Shown: one piece after another, positions 24,090 to 34,726 of the stretch
Position numbering within the stretch: the first letter of the stretch is position 1
Layout: every line of letters begins with the position of its first letter
Origin: Jaapia argillacea MUCL 33604
Taxonomy: Eukaryota; Basidiomycota; Agaricomycetes; Jaapiales; Jaapiaceae
Assembly: GCA_000697665.1 (NCBI GenBank)
Contig: KL197713.1
Location: forward strand, 1,142,593-1,206,592
Direction of reading: 5' to 3'
DNA length: 64,000 nucleotides
Program-made: the position numbers and the translations under genes
The notes under the pieces: model-generated
Database searches by the model: none
What the model was told of the DNA's origin: nothing
The model's input: the letters and a program-made list of their open reading frames with translations, nothing else

Positions 24090-24700
24090 ATGGTCTGTTT
24101 CCCATTGAATCTCCTTCCCTCCAACGCTAACCCCTTTGACAGTCCCACACAGTCGACATCCCCCAATCCCTCAAAGACTCTCTTCGCAAATTCCGTTTCG
24201 CGCGCAGGAATGCAGGCCACGCTGCTCTCGTCGTCAAAGTCAACAAACAGAAACTCATCATGGAAGAGGTAGAACAGTTTGACGATATCTCTCCAGAGGA
24301 TCTAGCAGAGGGTAACCTCATTCCTCCCCATCAAACGTACAATCAACCCCCTAATATCACCCACAGAGCTCCCGGAAAACTCACCCCGATACGTCCTCCT
24401 CTCTTACGAACTCAAACACTCAGACGGCCGCAAATCTTTCCCTCTCGTCCTCATAAACTGGGCTCCAACATCAAGCGAGATCGGCCTTCTCACTCTCCAC
24501 GCAAGCGCCTTTTTAGATTTTCAGTCTACCGTCAGTCTCTCTCCCATCCACTTCTCATCATCTACTGATCATGACTCCCATCATCGTCACTGATCGTGAA
24601 CCACATCATTCAGGCCGACGTTAGCAAAGTCATCGACATAAGGGACGGAGCAGAAGGCCTGACGAAAGATATCATCGACGCAAAGTTGATGGGCAAGTGA
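24090..24700 (+). CDS. AIM7: Glia maturation factor (ADF-H domain), AIM7-like
   Basis: GMF-family actin-depolymerising-factor-homology protein; family members bind Arp2/3 and promote actin branch disassembly. Exons 24090-24092, 24143-24311, 24367-24530 and 24614-24700 give 140 aa, the family length, with consistent phases. The first exon is only the ATG. Recognisable blocks are VDIPQSLKDSLRKFRFARR, HAALVVKVNKQKLIMEEVEQFDDISPEDLAEELPENSPRYVLLSYELKHSDGR, SFPLVLINWAP, EIGLLTLHASA and the C-terminal KVIDIRDGAEGLTKDIIDAKL. The downstream acceptors and phase support the micro-exon start: no other in-frame ATG precedes SHTVDIPQ. Confidence 0.92.
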
Positions 24701-25249
24701 TCTGCCTCCCATCTTCCACATACATATCGTGTACTCCAACATATATATCTTGTACTCTATCCTCATCCAATCGATCGGACTTCATCGCGCCCACTTTGGT
24801 CACACGACCCAAACAAGCGTCTTCGCGTAACCCCTTTACCCCGTACCCATCAACCCACAAAGTGGGCTGGCTGAAGTGCCAAGTAGTGTGAAAGGAATGT
24901 GAAAGGAAAACAACAAGACTGGCATGCGTTGTGTAGCATCGCGCGTTGGTGAAACACAAAGTCACGGTTGTCAATTCAACATACAAGGTTAGTAAAGTCA
25001 CCGAAAGGGGTACAGGAGTGGGGAAAGGGGGTTACAAGACTAACACAAATCATCAAAAAGGGTACGGGAGTGGGGGAGGGCGATACAAGGTTCATACAAG
25101 TCATGGTGGGGGAGAGGCATATAGTACACGGTTACATTGCGAGAGAAAACGAGATGCCATCGTACAACGTATGCGCTAATCAAAGGTCGCGAGCGCCTAT
25201 CCAGCAGTCCAGCGTTCCCAACGTCCTCGTTGTGTGTCGATGTCGTGAC
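24701..25249. other. Convergent intergenic region GMF / protease-like gene
   Basis: Tail-to-tail spacer of about 550 bp. Near 24715-24760 a short direct repeat of a TACATAT..TGTACTC unit is visible; around 24975-25120 an imperfect tandem repeat (listed separately). No gene supported. Confidence 0.55.
24978..25120 (+). repeat. Imperfect tandem repeat, unit about 53 bp
   Basis: Units pair a GGGTAC(A/G)GGAGTGGGG block with a (G)(A/T)TACAAG(G/A).T block followed by AAGTCA/AAATCA. Two full units (starting at about 25009 and 25061) and a partial one upstream are seen; copies have diverged. Confidence 0.5.
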
Positions 25250-26921
25250 CTAGTTACGGATCGGGAAGAGGTAGGAGTTGGGGAAGGCCTTCTTGATACG
25301 CTCGTCGAGGAAGGCGTATGCCGACACATACGTAACATCGGTAGAGTCTTTCTGGCCGGCACCGCCGATAAGCATGCCGACGATGCTATAGTTAGCGTCA
25401 CCGACAACAGACCCGGAGTCCCCGGGAGCGGAGAATGCACCGTCCTTGTTGCTGTAGGCGTAGACGGCGATCTCCCTAGACGTCGAGTGGATAGCGTAGT
25501 CCTTGTACTCTCTAACGAAGGATTCGATACCGCTCACGCGACCGAGCGTGGCACCGGTGGTGGAACCGTTCTTGACGACTATGATGCAATCCTCCCCGTT
25601 CGCATCTAGCATAGTTGGACGGCGAAGCTCGTCGTGTGTGACAATTTTTCGGAGTTGCATCAGGCCACCACGTGGATACTTGAAATTGGTGCGGGTCTCG
25701 GCATCAGGATACATCTTCTTCAAGAATTGGTAACGGTTAAGTTTGGATCCTGGATGTAATAGTTAGTTAGAGTAGACGACCTCGGTGACATGTATCGAAA
25801 CGTACCGAGATGAATAACGTTGCCTTGGAAGGTGTCCCAGTTGTACTTGGCGCGGTTGAGTTCGATGAGAGCCCAATCTTCGGTACACTTGCTGTCGCCG
25901 GTACCGACGGTCATGGGAGGGGCGTAGACGACGTGTCCCAGAATGCGCTGGCTCTCCGCACTCCAGAAGTTGGTGATGTTACGATAGAACTCGAATACGC
26001 TCGCCTTCGACGTCCGCGCCTCTTCCAATTTGTCCGTAATCTTCTGACGATCGGAAGTTCTCTTGGGGTCCTCGCCCTCGACGTGCTCCCAAGACGCGTA
26101 AGTTCGTCCTCGTAGTCGTCGGCCATGTAGTCCCAGTAGCCAATCTTGTCCATGATGGCCTCGAGAGCATTCTGGAAGGCCCTGCTGCCAGGGTGGATGA
26201 CCTCACGACGAGGCATGCTGTTGTCCTTGCGGTGGTAGAGCTCGTTGGGATACTTGCTGAGAGGGAGAACAACATGACGAGTGGTGAGGAGGAAGACCCG
26301 GTCGCTCCCACCGCCTTCGCAGAGATAGAGACAGCCCGTTCCTTCGATGTATGGGAAGTCCTTGGGAGCAATCTGAAGACCAAGTGCCGGAGTGAAGGGA
26401 ACGCGTACGTCCGAGGCGACTGTGGGGTCGTCGACGGAGAAGACGTGGTCGAGGAGCTGCGGTCCAGCGTACCGGGTGTAGATAGACTCACGAAACGCAA
26501 TCTCGACGTCGGTGATCGCATACTCCGAGAGGAACTCTTTGCAGCGCGCGGCCGGGCCATTGGCTTGGTCGGGGGAGAGTGTACCGGGCAGCACGCCCAC
26601 CCACAAGAAGAGGGGACCAGGTTCCTGTTCGCCTTCGGCAAAGCGGACGGGGTCGATGCTCGTCCATTTGAGCCCGATAGAGTCGAAAAACTTGTAGGTT
26701 TTCTCGCCGAGCTCGTGCCACACGCTCGAGATCGCGTGGATGCAAACAGGGCGGGCCTCCTTGGGGATGCGCTGAGCCTGAGGGCCACTAGGGAGCGGCC
26801 AGGAGGGACCGGTGTGGTAGATAGAAAGGGGGTTGGAAGGGAGGCCAAAGAAGTCGTTGTGGGGCTCGCCTAGAAACATGACAGTGGATGTCTGTGGCGA
26901 ACTTCCCGATGTCGAGCTCAT
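25250..26921 (-). CDS. Trypsin-like serine-protease-like protein, one apparent frameshift
   Basis: A roughly 540-residue protein of a family common in mushroom-forming fungi. ATG at 26921 (MSSTSGSSPQTS). A trypsin-like triad can be read in order: His in LLTTRHVVLP, Asp in TEDWALIEL and Ser in SAPGDSGSVVGD. Other landmarks: HVVYAPPMTVGTGDS, FKYPRGGLMQLRKIV and IIVVKNGSTTGATLGRVSGIESFVREY. There is no signal peptide, so an intracellular role is more likely. One intron near 25752-25805 (minus) joins VIHLG to SKLNRYQF. Near 26098-26104 the reading frame must slip by one base to pass from DDYEDEL to YASWEHVEGED; no convincing GT-AG intron covers this, so either the gene is freshly damaged, the base is a sequence error or an unusual junction is used. 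Function unknown. Confidence 0.75.
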
Positions 26922-28047
26922 CAACTGCGGTGGTGGTCGGGGAGAGAGAAGATTCGGCGTTTCGCACCTTGCAATCACTGAACGGTGACAAGGACTACTG
27001 GAGCTCGTCAGCACTCAGCCAGCAAGGAGCCCCTGTCACTCCTTGGCATTGGGATGACGATGATGATGAAATCTAAATTTATATCCCACTGGGCCGCTAC
27101 ATAGTACATACAAGCTATCTACGAGCTAAGACACGGTGGTAGCTACGCCGAAATCTGTGCCTAGTACAGCTCTTTACAGTAACTACCTATTCTTCAGAAA
27201 CAAAATCTAATTGGGTTGGTTATAGGGGGTTTTCAAAATGACATCGTGGAGGGGGGTGGGTGATAGGCATGTACAAGGTTGCGTACCCGATTGGGCTTGC
27301 GGTCTCGATACTTAGGACATAGTAATCGAGCATGAGCATGAGCATGGAATAAATATGGACATGGAAAAAGAAGAAAAAGAAGAAGAGAAAAGGATAGGGA
27401 CAGGGTCTTCTCACAGGTCCTCCCCCCTCGAGGGGGCAACTCGCTGTGGTGGGAAGGGTGGTCGAGAGATGTGGAGGGGTTGTCTTGGGTCACCCAGGTG
27501 TGACCCCACAGCCAGACACCCTGGTTATCCTTCGTCATCTGATTCTTCGTCTGACAGCTCGACGTCTGGTTCCTCGTCGAAGCAGGTATTTGTCGTATTC
27601 ACACGGGGTGCAACAGAAGGAGGGGTTCATTCCAATGTTTTCAGAGATGGTTCGATCTCCACAAAAATACGGGCGACGGTCCCGCCTATGATATTCTACA
27701 AACAATCTGAGTTTTCTGTGGGCCGGAGGCGAGATGTCAACGAAGACTCAAACGCCATCGTTGCTCTTCGCCAAGTCTGACAGTCATTGTCAAAAGTGCT
27801 GTGCCCGATTGGGAGGGCTATCCACATAGTGTAATGGTCCATAACAAACATCTCATGGTATGGACCAGTTTTTTTCGTATGGCGCGGTGTGCTGGTATGG
27901 CTCGGCTACCGTTTTACTGATGTCGAGGGCGAGGGAGAGTGCTTCGTACTAACCGGGGCGTGTGTGTACCGCGGTGGCCGTAGAAGGCGAGGTGCCATGA
28001 TGTGCAAGATTCGAGAGAGAGGAGGGAAGTTTCCCAGGAGGGCAGGC
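26922..28047. other. Long intergenic region, protease-like promoter to GPI14 3' end
   Basis: About 1.1 kb. Contains the upstream region of the minus-strand protease-like gene and the 3' flank of GPI14. An open frame at 27355-27780 (+) has biased Glu/Lys then Ser composition and no recognisable motif; I do not call it a gene. Nothing else supported. Confidence 0.5.
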
Positions 28048-29717
28048 TTATCCTACCCATCCTGAAACAACACTACCCCTCCGATACGCCCCCATAACCT
28101 CAAAAAGCACCCAACAACTCCCCAAAAAGTACCCCAAACTCCTAACCCAAACCCCCAAAAACACATTCTCCCCTAAAAACTCCAACTTGTACGCCTCCGC
28201 CAACCACACCGCCTGTACTCCCACCCAAACTCCAACCACAAACGTACCGCGAAGTGGCGAGAAGGATAGGTGGGGGATGAGGAGGGGGAGGAAGATCATG
28301 TACCATAAAAAATACTGGTGGGGATCGGTTCAGCAAGCTCCCACACCAAATGCCTAACAGCCGAGACTCACCTGTGAAGTACAAACTTTATTAAAAACCA
28401 CAAACCCAAAAGTCTGCACAAACATCCCAAACACCAAATCCTCCCTCCTCCTCCCCAATCCCAACCCAGCCCCAAGCGTAAAAACCATTTGCGGCACAAA
28501 ACTCGTCAGCGGCGACCGAATCACTTTCTTCCATAGCCCCAATGACGAAGGGAGAGTGGAAGGAAGAGAATGAAGAGATGGATAAGTGAGGTAGATAGGA
28601 TAGAAATAAGGTGAAAAGTTGTGTCGGTGATCTCGGCGTGTTAGATGGTACAGATAGGTTTCTTGGAGGAATGGTTCGCCCCATCTGGATCCTGCACATC
28701 AGCCATCACGGACGGAAAGAAACCAAGCGAGCAAGAACTTACACAGCATAACAAAATCCCCCAAGCACGAAAAACGTCCCAGCACTAAGTAACCCAAACC
28801 TAACCGTCCTCCAATTAACCAACCTCCTCACCTCTGCCCCCAATCCCTCCCATCCTCTCCCTCTCCCTCCCCTACCACCCACACCAGCCCCAACAACACC
28901 CAAAAACCCCACCCCCCAAACCCCGGGGTATATCTTCCAATGCGTAGCAACCCCAAGCCCCACAGCCGCCCAATCCCATTTTCCCTTCAGAGCCCATGTG
29001 AGGGTGAGCAAGACGAAGAGGGAGAGGATGGATTCAGATGAGCCTCGTGTTGAGATTGTGAAGATTAGGGGGTTGAGGAGGTGTAGGGATGTTAGGAGGG
29101 ATGCTTGGGTTGTGAGGGTGAGCGAGGGTGGTGAGGGGTTTGATGGTGGGGACGACGGGGATTTTGAGAGCGAGATCGGCGGGGTGTTTGAAAGCGAGGG
29201 CGACGGTTTCTTCGGTACAGGCTCGGATGACCCATACGAATCCCTTCGCGGAAGGATCTCCCCAATCAACAACCTATAAATCAACACCCCAGCAAAGATA
29301 TCACACCCCGCAAACAAATATTTCCCAAAACTCTCATGTAACCATTCATTAGGCGTAACGAGCACCGCGAGGAGTGGTGTATAGCGGTACGTCGCTCGCG
29401 TGTAGGGGCTACCCAATAGCTCATCAGTCCCTCCGTTTCATTCCACAAGAAGTTGGGGAAGGAGGAAAAGCTACGTACTCTCCAACACCAAGCCACTTCC
29501 CCAGCCACCCTTTCGCAAACCCTCCCTCACCAGGATTCATCACAAACCTAGCAGCATCACTGAAAACCCGATAATCCACATCGGTGTACTTAACGACGGA
29601 ACGCGCGTCATGCCATTCACTATACAATATCAGTCCCACTCGAAGGATAGTCGAGACGAGCAGAAGAGACTTGAAATCAGTAAGCAGGGAAAGTGGGGAG
29701 AAACGGGAAACGTTCAT
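28048..29717 (-). CDS. GPI14: GPI mannosyltransferase 1 (PIG-M)
   Basis: Catalytic subunit of GPI-MT-I, adding the first alpha-1,4 mannose to the GPI anchor in the ER lumen from dolichol-P-mannose. ATG at 29717 (MNVSRFSP). The lumenal DxD motif is in [15 protein letters not shown] after the first membrane segment ([18 protein letters not shown]). Other family signatures: [95 protein letters not shown] (with an intron inside). About 500 aa, multi-pass. A Pro/Ser-rich insert lies in the loop after [11 protein letters not shown]. Four exons; one intron each falls after [15 protein letters not shown] and KVCTSQ. Confidence 0.94.
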
Positions 29718-29783
29718 GTCATCTTTGCTCAACGTTGAGGACGGGCGTGACGGTAGTGGACGTGACTAAATTGTGACGTTCGA

Positions 29784-29789
29784 CACGTG
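29784..29789. promoter_or_regulatory. CACGTG palindrome upstream of GPI14
   Basis: Lies 67 bp upstream of the GPI14 start codon. Function inferred from position only. Confidence 0.25.
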
Positions 29790-29979
29790 ATTGGGTTGAC
29801 GTGGCATAATTTTCCACCGCCGCAGGCAGAAGGTCAGAAGGGAAGAAGACAGTACGGAAGTCTACAATAATATCGAGTGGAAAGACATAGCAGCAACAGG
29901 ATGAGAGACAAAGGGACAGAAAGTGTCCTTCTGGGCAACCATGAGAAAAGGGTAGGTAAATGCGTTCAAGTCCGTGGTA

Positions 29980-31015
29980 TTAGATCTGTGAAGGAAAGGT
30001 AAGCAGATATCCAGGGAACAATAAGAGGATGTGCGTACATATTGCGATACCCAGCGGAAACCTAATTGACGAAAAGTATGAGACGAAAGAGTAAAGGAAG
30101 TGAATAAGTTGAAGGTGCAGCTCACCTTCTCCGTAGCCCTGTCTTTGTACGACCGAGCACATAAACAGCTCAATAGGTCGGATATCAGTCAACGGAACCT
30201 TGCCCTACAGCACAACAATCAGCACCCGTACAAACAAAGTCAGCCAACACCAAAACCATACCTTGCCAGTAGTCTGATAAAGCCCCAAATGATGTCTCAA
30301 CTCCTCCTCACTAACCGCTCCGGGCGCATCAATCTTATTCCCCAAAATCAAAAATGGCACCTTGGAAAGTTCCTCAATGCTCAAAAGCGCATCCAACTCT
30401 GCCTTGCTCTCGCCAAATCGTTCGAAGTCGGCGCTATCAACCAAGAAGACGATTCCGTCGACTTCGGGGAAGTAGTCGCGCCAGAGACGACGAGCTGGCG
30501 TAATGTTATTCGTAGGGGGGACGATGATCAAGGTTGGTTTATTGAATGGTTTGGAAGTTTGGAAAGACAGACCTTGTTGATGACCACCGAGGTCGTAAGT
30601 TGTGAACTTCACATTTCCAATGGCAAGCTCCTCGGAGGCTTGATGCCAGAAAAAGCCATATCAAACCGCCGAGGCTTTGCGTGATGAGAGGAAGAGAGGA
30701 CGTACTGGGGTGAAGAGTGGGTTGCAGGGTTGCCAGTCGGTCGTTTTTCAACATGTGCAACAAAGTCTACAAAAACAAAACATTAATTCCTAACAACCAA
30801 CACGAGCAGGCAACACTCACCGTTTTCCCGGCATTGTCAAGACCTAGGAAAAGGATCTTTGCATTCTTGTGCATCAAGCCTATCACGCGATATGGGGAGG
30901 ACACGGAGCTTCTCAGTCAGTTGTCTGCCTCATAACCTCTTCCAAGAGAGCAGGAGAAGTAAGACGACGTACCGAGCTGAGCGAGGACATCCCAGAACCA
31001 GTTGATGATGAACAT
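29980..31015 (-). CDS. SAR1: COPII small GTPase SAR1
   Basis: Sar1 GTPase that starts COPII coat assembly at ER exit sites. The start ATG at 31015 gives [15 protein letters not shown], the N-terminal amphipathic helix with the STAR-like hydrophobic start. Nucleotide motifs: GLDNAGKT (P loop), QPTLHPTSEELAIG (switch I), [23 protein letters not shown] (switch II) and GNKIDAP. The C-terminal part reads [32 protein letters not shown]-stop; the final exon supplies only the last Ile codon and stop (29980-29985). Seven or eight exons; about 189 aa, the family length. Highly conserved, so identity is certain. Confidence 0.97.
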
Positions 31016-32044
31016 GGTGGTGAATTAGACGGTGGTAATGTGAGGGTAGGTGGATGAGAATTGCTCGTGTTCAATATGACGCCCCACATCAGTTTGGGTC
31101 GTGACGTGTCCTATTGTCACCGTGACAATATCACATTACGTCACGAAGATCGCATTGCTTCACAGCTCCCCTCAGCATTCCTCAGTTCCTCTGCTTGGAA
31201 AAGCACTGCTTCCTATGATTCTATCACTCTGGCAGTATTTGCTTCGCGCAAGGCTCAATGTACCGTCCCCCTGGGTCCTTCTGTCAATGATACCAAGGAC
31301 AACACTGCAATCTCTCGCCTCTGTGTCAGATTCCATTTGCTAGGACGCCGCGCTCCCGGGCCCGGTTAGCATCCTCTGGATTGTTTGTGATTCCAGCTCG
31401 AGACTCACCCAGTCTCTCGTCGGCCTCGATGGCGGATGAGTGACTACTCTGACCTCATCGATGCACGGTGGATAGGACAGACCCACATGGCGTCCGTCGA
31501 ACATGGTAAATTTCTTTCCGAACGGCCTTCGCTTGATACGTTGAACCCAGGTCGACATGTATTCCTCACCTCAGACAGCGTAGGGTGGCAAGCTCGGACG
31601 CATGCATCCATCACTTGTTTTGAGAGTCTCACAGTGGAGGTTTACCGCCATAGATTTGGCTTTTGTCCATCCCCATCGTTCCTCGATCTTATGTCCACAA
31701 ACCATGCTCTATTCTTGTGTCCCGTAGTCAACGATATTAGAGACAATAAACATTGCATTCGAAACTAGGAGTGTATGTAGGAAAGGTCTGACACTCGCGA
31801 CACCATAAAAAAAAAGTGGTAGAGTTCTTTTATCCGGCCAACGTTCCTCTCCGCATACCGAATCGCCTCGTCAGTCGTCAAAAATGCGCATAAGACGGGC
31901 ACTGTCTTGTAGGCTGCGTTGAAAAAGGTCACCCTCCCAAAGTTGAGTATATATGCAAGTTTCTTTATTTGTCTCTGTGTGGGTATATGGGTCCAGATAA
32001 GATAACCCCAAAGCACACGCACGGACCACCTCACACACCGTCCC
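31016..32044. other. Intergenic between SAR1 promoter and MYND gene 3' end
   Basis: About 1 kb, holding the SAR1 promoter and MYND 3' UTR. A 110-codon ATG frame at 31436-31768 (+) and a minus-strand frame at about 31765-31960 (with TTDEAIRYAE) look somewhat protein-like, but neither has splice signals or a recognised domain. Reported here only as possibilities. Confidence 0.4.
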
Positions 32045-32978
32045 TCAGAACCCACACATCGCAAGCAACGCAATGGCAGACTGCGGCTCCGCAACGGTAT
32101 CCCCCATATACCCAACAAACCCCTCCCCATATCTCCCAAAAGCCACAGGAACCTCATCAAAATTCATCATAGGAGCCACCCCCTCTTCCTCCTCCCCCTC
32201 CTCATACTCCGCAATCGAAGCAACATAAACCCCTTCCTCCTGCCTAATCCCACCAATATGTAAAGCCTTCATCTGATAACTCGCAGATAGACCTTCAACG
32301 CATTTCTTCGGCCTCTCAAGTACGAGGGTCGATTGTCGATTGAGCGCGAATGCAGTTCGGCGCATCGAACCAGTCGACCAAGGAAGTCCCCAAACATCCC
32401 TCCACATCCGTTCCCCATCTTCCGCTCTAATGAAATTGGCAAAATGCATACCGAAAATAACCGTCCCTCCCGTCAAAGCATACTGAACCAACTGATCCAC
32501 CACTCTACGATTTTTACGTTCTGCGATTCCAGCGTCTGTGACGATGACGGCTGCGACGGATGGTAAAGAGATAGCGGAGATGGCTGTATCGGGAGAGAGA
32601 GCTTCGGAGAGCGTCGCCTTTGTACGAAGTGGTTCGAAGAATCTTGCGTACATCGTGTCTAGATATCCTAGTTTGCTCAAGGATACCAGGACGATCGTAG
32701 GCTTCGTGGTCTTGCATGTAGCCTTGTGTGATCCCCAATGCTGCATTTCAAGTTGATGAGTCGAAAAGGCTGCAGGTCAAGACGCCAGGCAGCATACCTG
32801 TTTCTGATGCGCTCCGCTACAGTCTGCCCGACAAACGAAATGAGCTCGTGTCCCGCTGGAGGAATGGCCATGGATACATACAAAATGCACTCTTGCAAGT
32901 CCCACATCGTTTATCCGCCGGTTGGCTACAAACCAAACACTTTGGTTGGGCAGCTATCCCCCTCGCAGCTTCCGCCAT
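32045..32978 (-). CDS. MYND zinc-finger protein
   Basis: Function unknown. ATG at 32978 (MAEAARGIAAQPK). The zinc finger is spread over exons: CLVCSQPADKRCGTCKSAFYCSGAHQKQHWGSHKATC, with introns after the TTT T of AFY (donor GTATGT) and after HQKQ (donor GTATGC). The sixth ligand position carries His rather than the usual Cys (YCS-x2-H instead of YCS-x2-C). The remaining ~230 residues read IVLVSLSKLGYLDTMYARFF, AAVIVTDAGIAERKNRRVVDQLVQYALTGGTVIFG and RMWRDVWGLPWSTGS, suggestive of a glutamine-amidotransferase-like fold, and end in an acidic patch then YMGDTVAEPQSAIALLAMCGF. About 275 aa. Protein-protein scaffold or regulator is likely; the target is unknown. Confidence 0.82.
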
Positions 32979-33146
32979 GGTCGAAAACGTGGACGAAGAA
33001 CATCCAATACTCAGTGGCAGTGCACCACAAATGTACGCCCCAACCAATTAACTCGTCTACCCGTCTGTAGTGACAAGAGGTCGAGTCAAGACTGAAACAT
33101 ATACAATCTACCAACAGTTAGAAATTCAAGACGAATACAAAATAAT

Positions 33147-34236
33147 TTAAGCAAGCTCATCCAACCACTCCTCCAACGCCTCCAAACCACTCTCCCCCTC
33201 CTCCCCCTTCTCCCCATCCTCCTTAACTTCAGCAACCCTCCCAACCCTAACATAACTCCCAACAAACCCCACCTCACCCCCCTCCCAATCCTTAAACCTA
33301 AACCCTACACCCCCACTACACTCCAACCCATCCACCTCACCCCCCTGCCCCTCCATACTATCCTCACCAAGCCCCTCCATCCCAACCCCACCAACCTGCG
33401 AAGCCTTCCGTTTCTCAAGCTCTCTTTCCAAAATCGTTCGTACTCTGTTGATGGCTAGTTGTTCAGAGTTTGTGGTCGAAGTGGTGGATTTGAGTAAGTC
33501 GGATTTGTGTGCCAGGATTAGGAGGGAGGGGGGTTGTTGGGATGGTGGGAGGGAAGTTAATGCTTGGAGCACTCGATGGAGATGCCTATTAAAACAAAAC
33601 ATCAACAACATACTTCAATCGGATGGCGAGCAAAATGGTGTGAAACGTACTCTGCGACGGCAGGTCCGTTCCTCGACACGGTACTAGCATCCACAACGAA
33701 AACAACAGCTTTAGCTTGTGCCAAATACTCCTTAAACTGATCTCGTATCCTCGGATGTCCAGGTATATCAACCACCTGTACCGTCTTTTGTGAATTGGGT
33801 GGACCGAGCGCGATCACGGATGAGTTGGTTTGTAAAGATGTATGTGTGGGTAACGTTTGTTTGTACACGAGCTATCACAACCAAAAACAACAAGTTAGAA
33901 AGGTTCTGAAATGGAGAGGGAGGAGGTGTTATGCTACGCACGGTGGAGAGAATGGCAGTCTTGCCGGCATCACAAGGACCAACCAACAACACCGCGTTCC
34001 CGCGTTTCGAAGACTTTCTCCGAGCAAGGAATACAAATACTACAAGAAAACGTTAGCGGGGGTGCCTACCGTCGACACGAAGAAAGAAGCGACGAACTAC
34101 CGAGGAGGATTACAGCGAACGCAAGCGATGCGAACAGTGTGGTCTGGGACGATGTTGTGGAGACGTAGGGAGTGGAGATAGGTTCTGGGGTTGGGATTGC
34201 AGCGGGTTCATGAGGAGTTTGAGGGTCGTTGTCCAT
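33147..34236 (-). CDS. SRP102: Signal recognition particle receptor subunit beta
   Basis: SRP receptor beta, the membrane-anchored GTPase that holds SRP receptor alpha at the ER. ATG at 34236, then a short Pro-rich lumenal tail and one membrane segment LFASLAFAVILLVFVFLARR (a 61-nt intron inside it keeps the frame). GTPase motifs: LLVGPCDAGKT (G1), VQVVDIPGHPRIRDQFKEYL (G3), VVFVVDAST, LLILAHKSDLL (G4, HKSD for NKxD). The family-specific C-terminal region includes FRFKDWEGGEVGFVGSYV and ends EALEEWLDELA-stop at 33147. About 290 aa. Introns are small; one follows GPAVAE. The insert between GLGEDSMEGQGG and ECSGG is acidic and variable. Confidence 0.92.
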
Positions 34237-34726
34237 TTCTGCCGAGCACCTTGAATTCTCGTGAATTCTTTGCAGTGATGAGGTGGAAGTAGCGTGAGTG
34301 TGACTACGAGTATGTCACAGTCACGAAGTTTGTCACGCCGTTTCATTCTGAAACAAGTCAAGTATTAATTTACAGCCATGCAAAATCGAAACCAAAACAT
34401 AAGCCTCGCTTCATGAAGACCTCTTCCAAAGAGATCCAACCACGACAAGGATACAAAAGCTAACATGGGGACAATGATACAAAAACCGACATGGGAGGAG
34501 TAGACGAAAAACATGAACCACAAAACATACAATAAGTAATCTAAGCAGGAGAAAGGAGGGGGAGACAAAGCTATAGCTACAAGACGATTGCTATCTTACA
34601 CCACCGAGAGAAAGACATCTAATGAGAGGACGGCACGGCGAGGGAAGGGTTTAACGACATTCACAGCTCCCCACATCAGAGTTCATACCAAACGGACACG
34701 ATCCACCTATCAAGATCATTCCACAA
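34237..34726. other. Intergenic SRP102 promoter to CBM19-like 3' end
   Basis: About 490 bp, holding the SRP102 promoter and the 3' flank of the secreted CBM19-like gene. No gene or RNA supported. Confidence 0.5.

Noticed and set aside
26030-26103. A 74-nt GT-AG intron to explain the protease-like frameshift
   Set aside because: It needs a weak donor (GTCTTGG) and an acceptor with no pyrimidine tract and would delete well-formed, protein-like sequence (YASWEHVEGED).
27355-27780. Open frame of 141 codons (+)
   Set aside because: Composition-biased, no domain, no splice context; chance frame in a spacer.
31436-31768. 110-codon ATG frame (+) and minus frame near 31765-31960
   Set aside because: No recognisable family or splice sites; kept only as a note in the intergenic entry.
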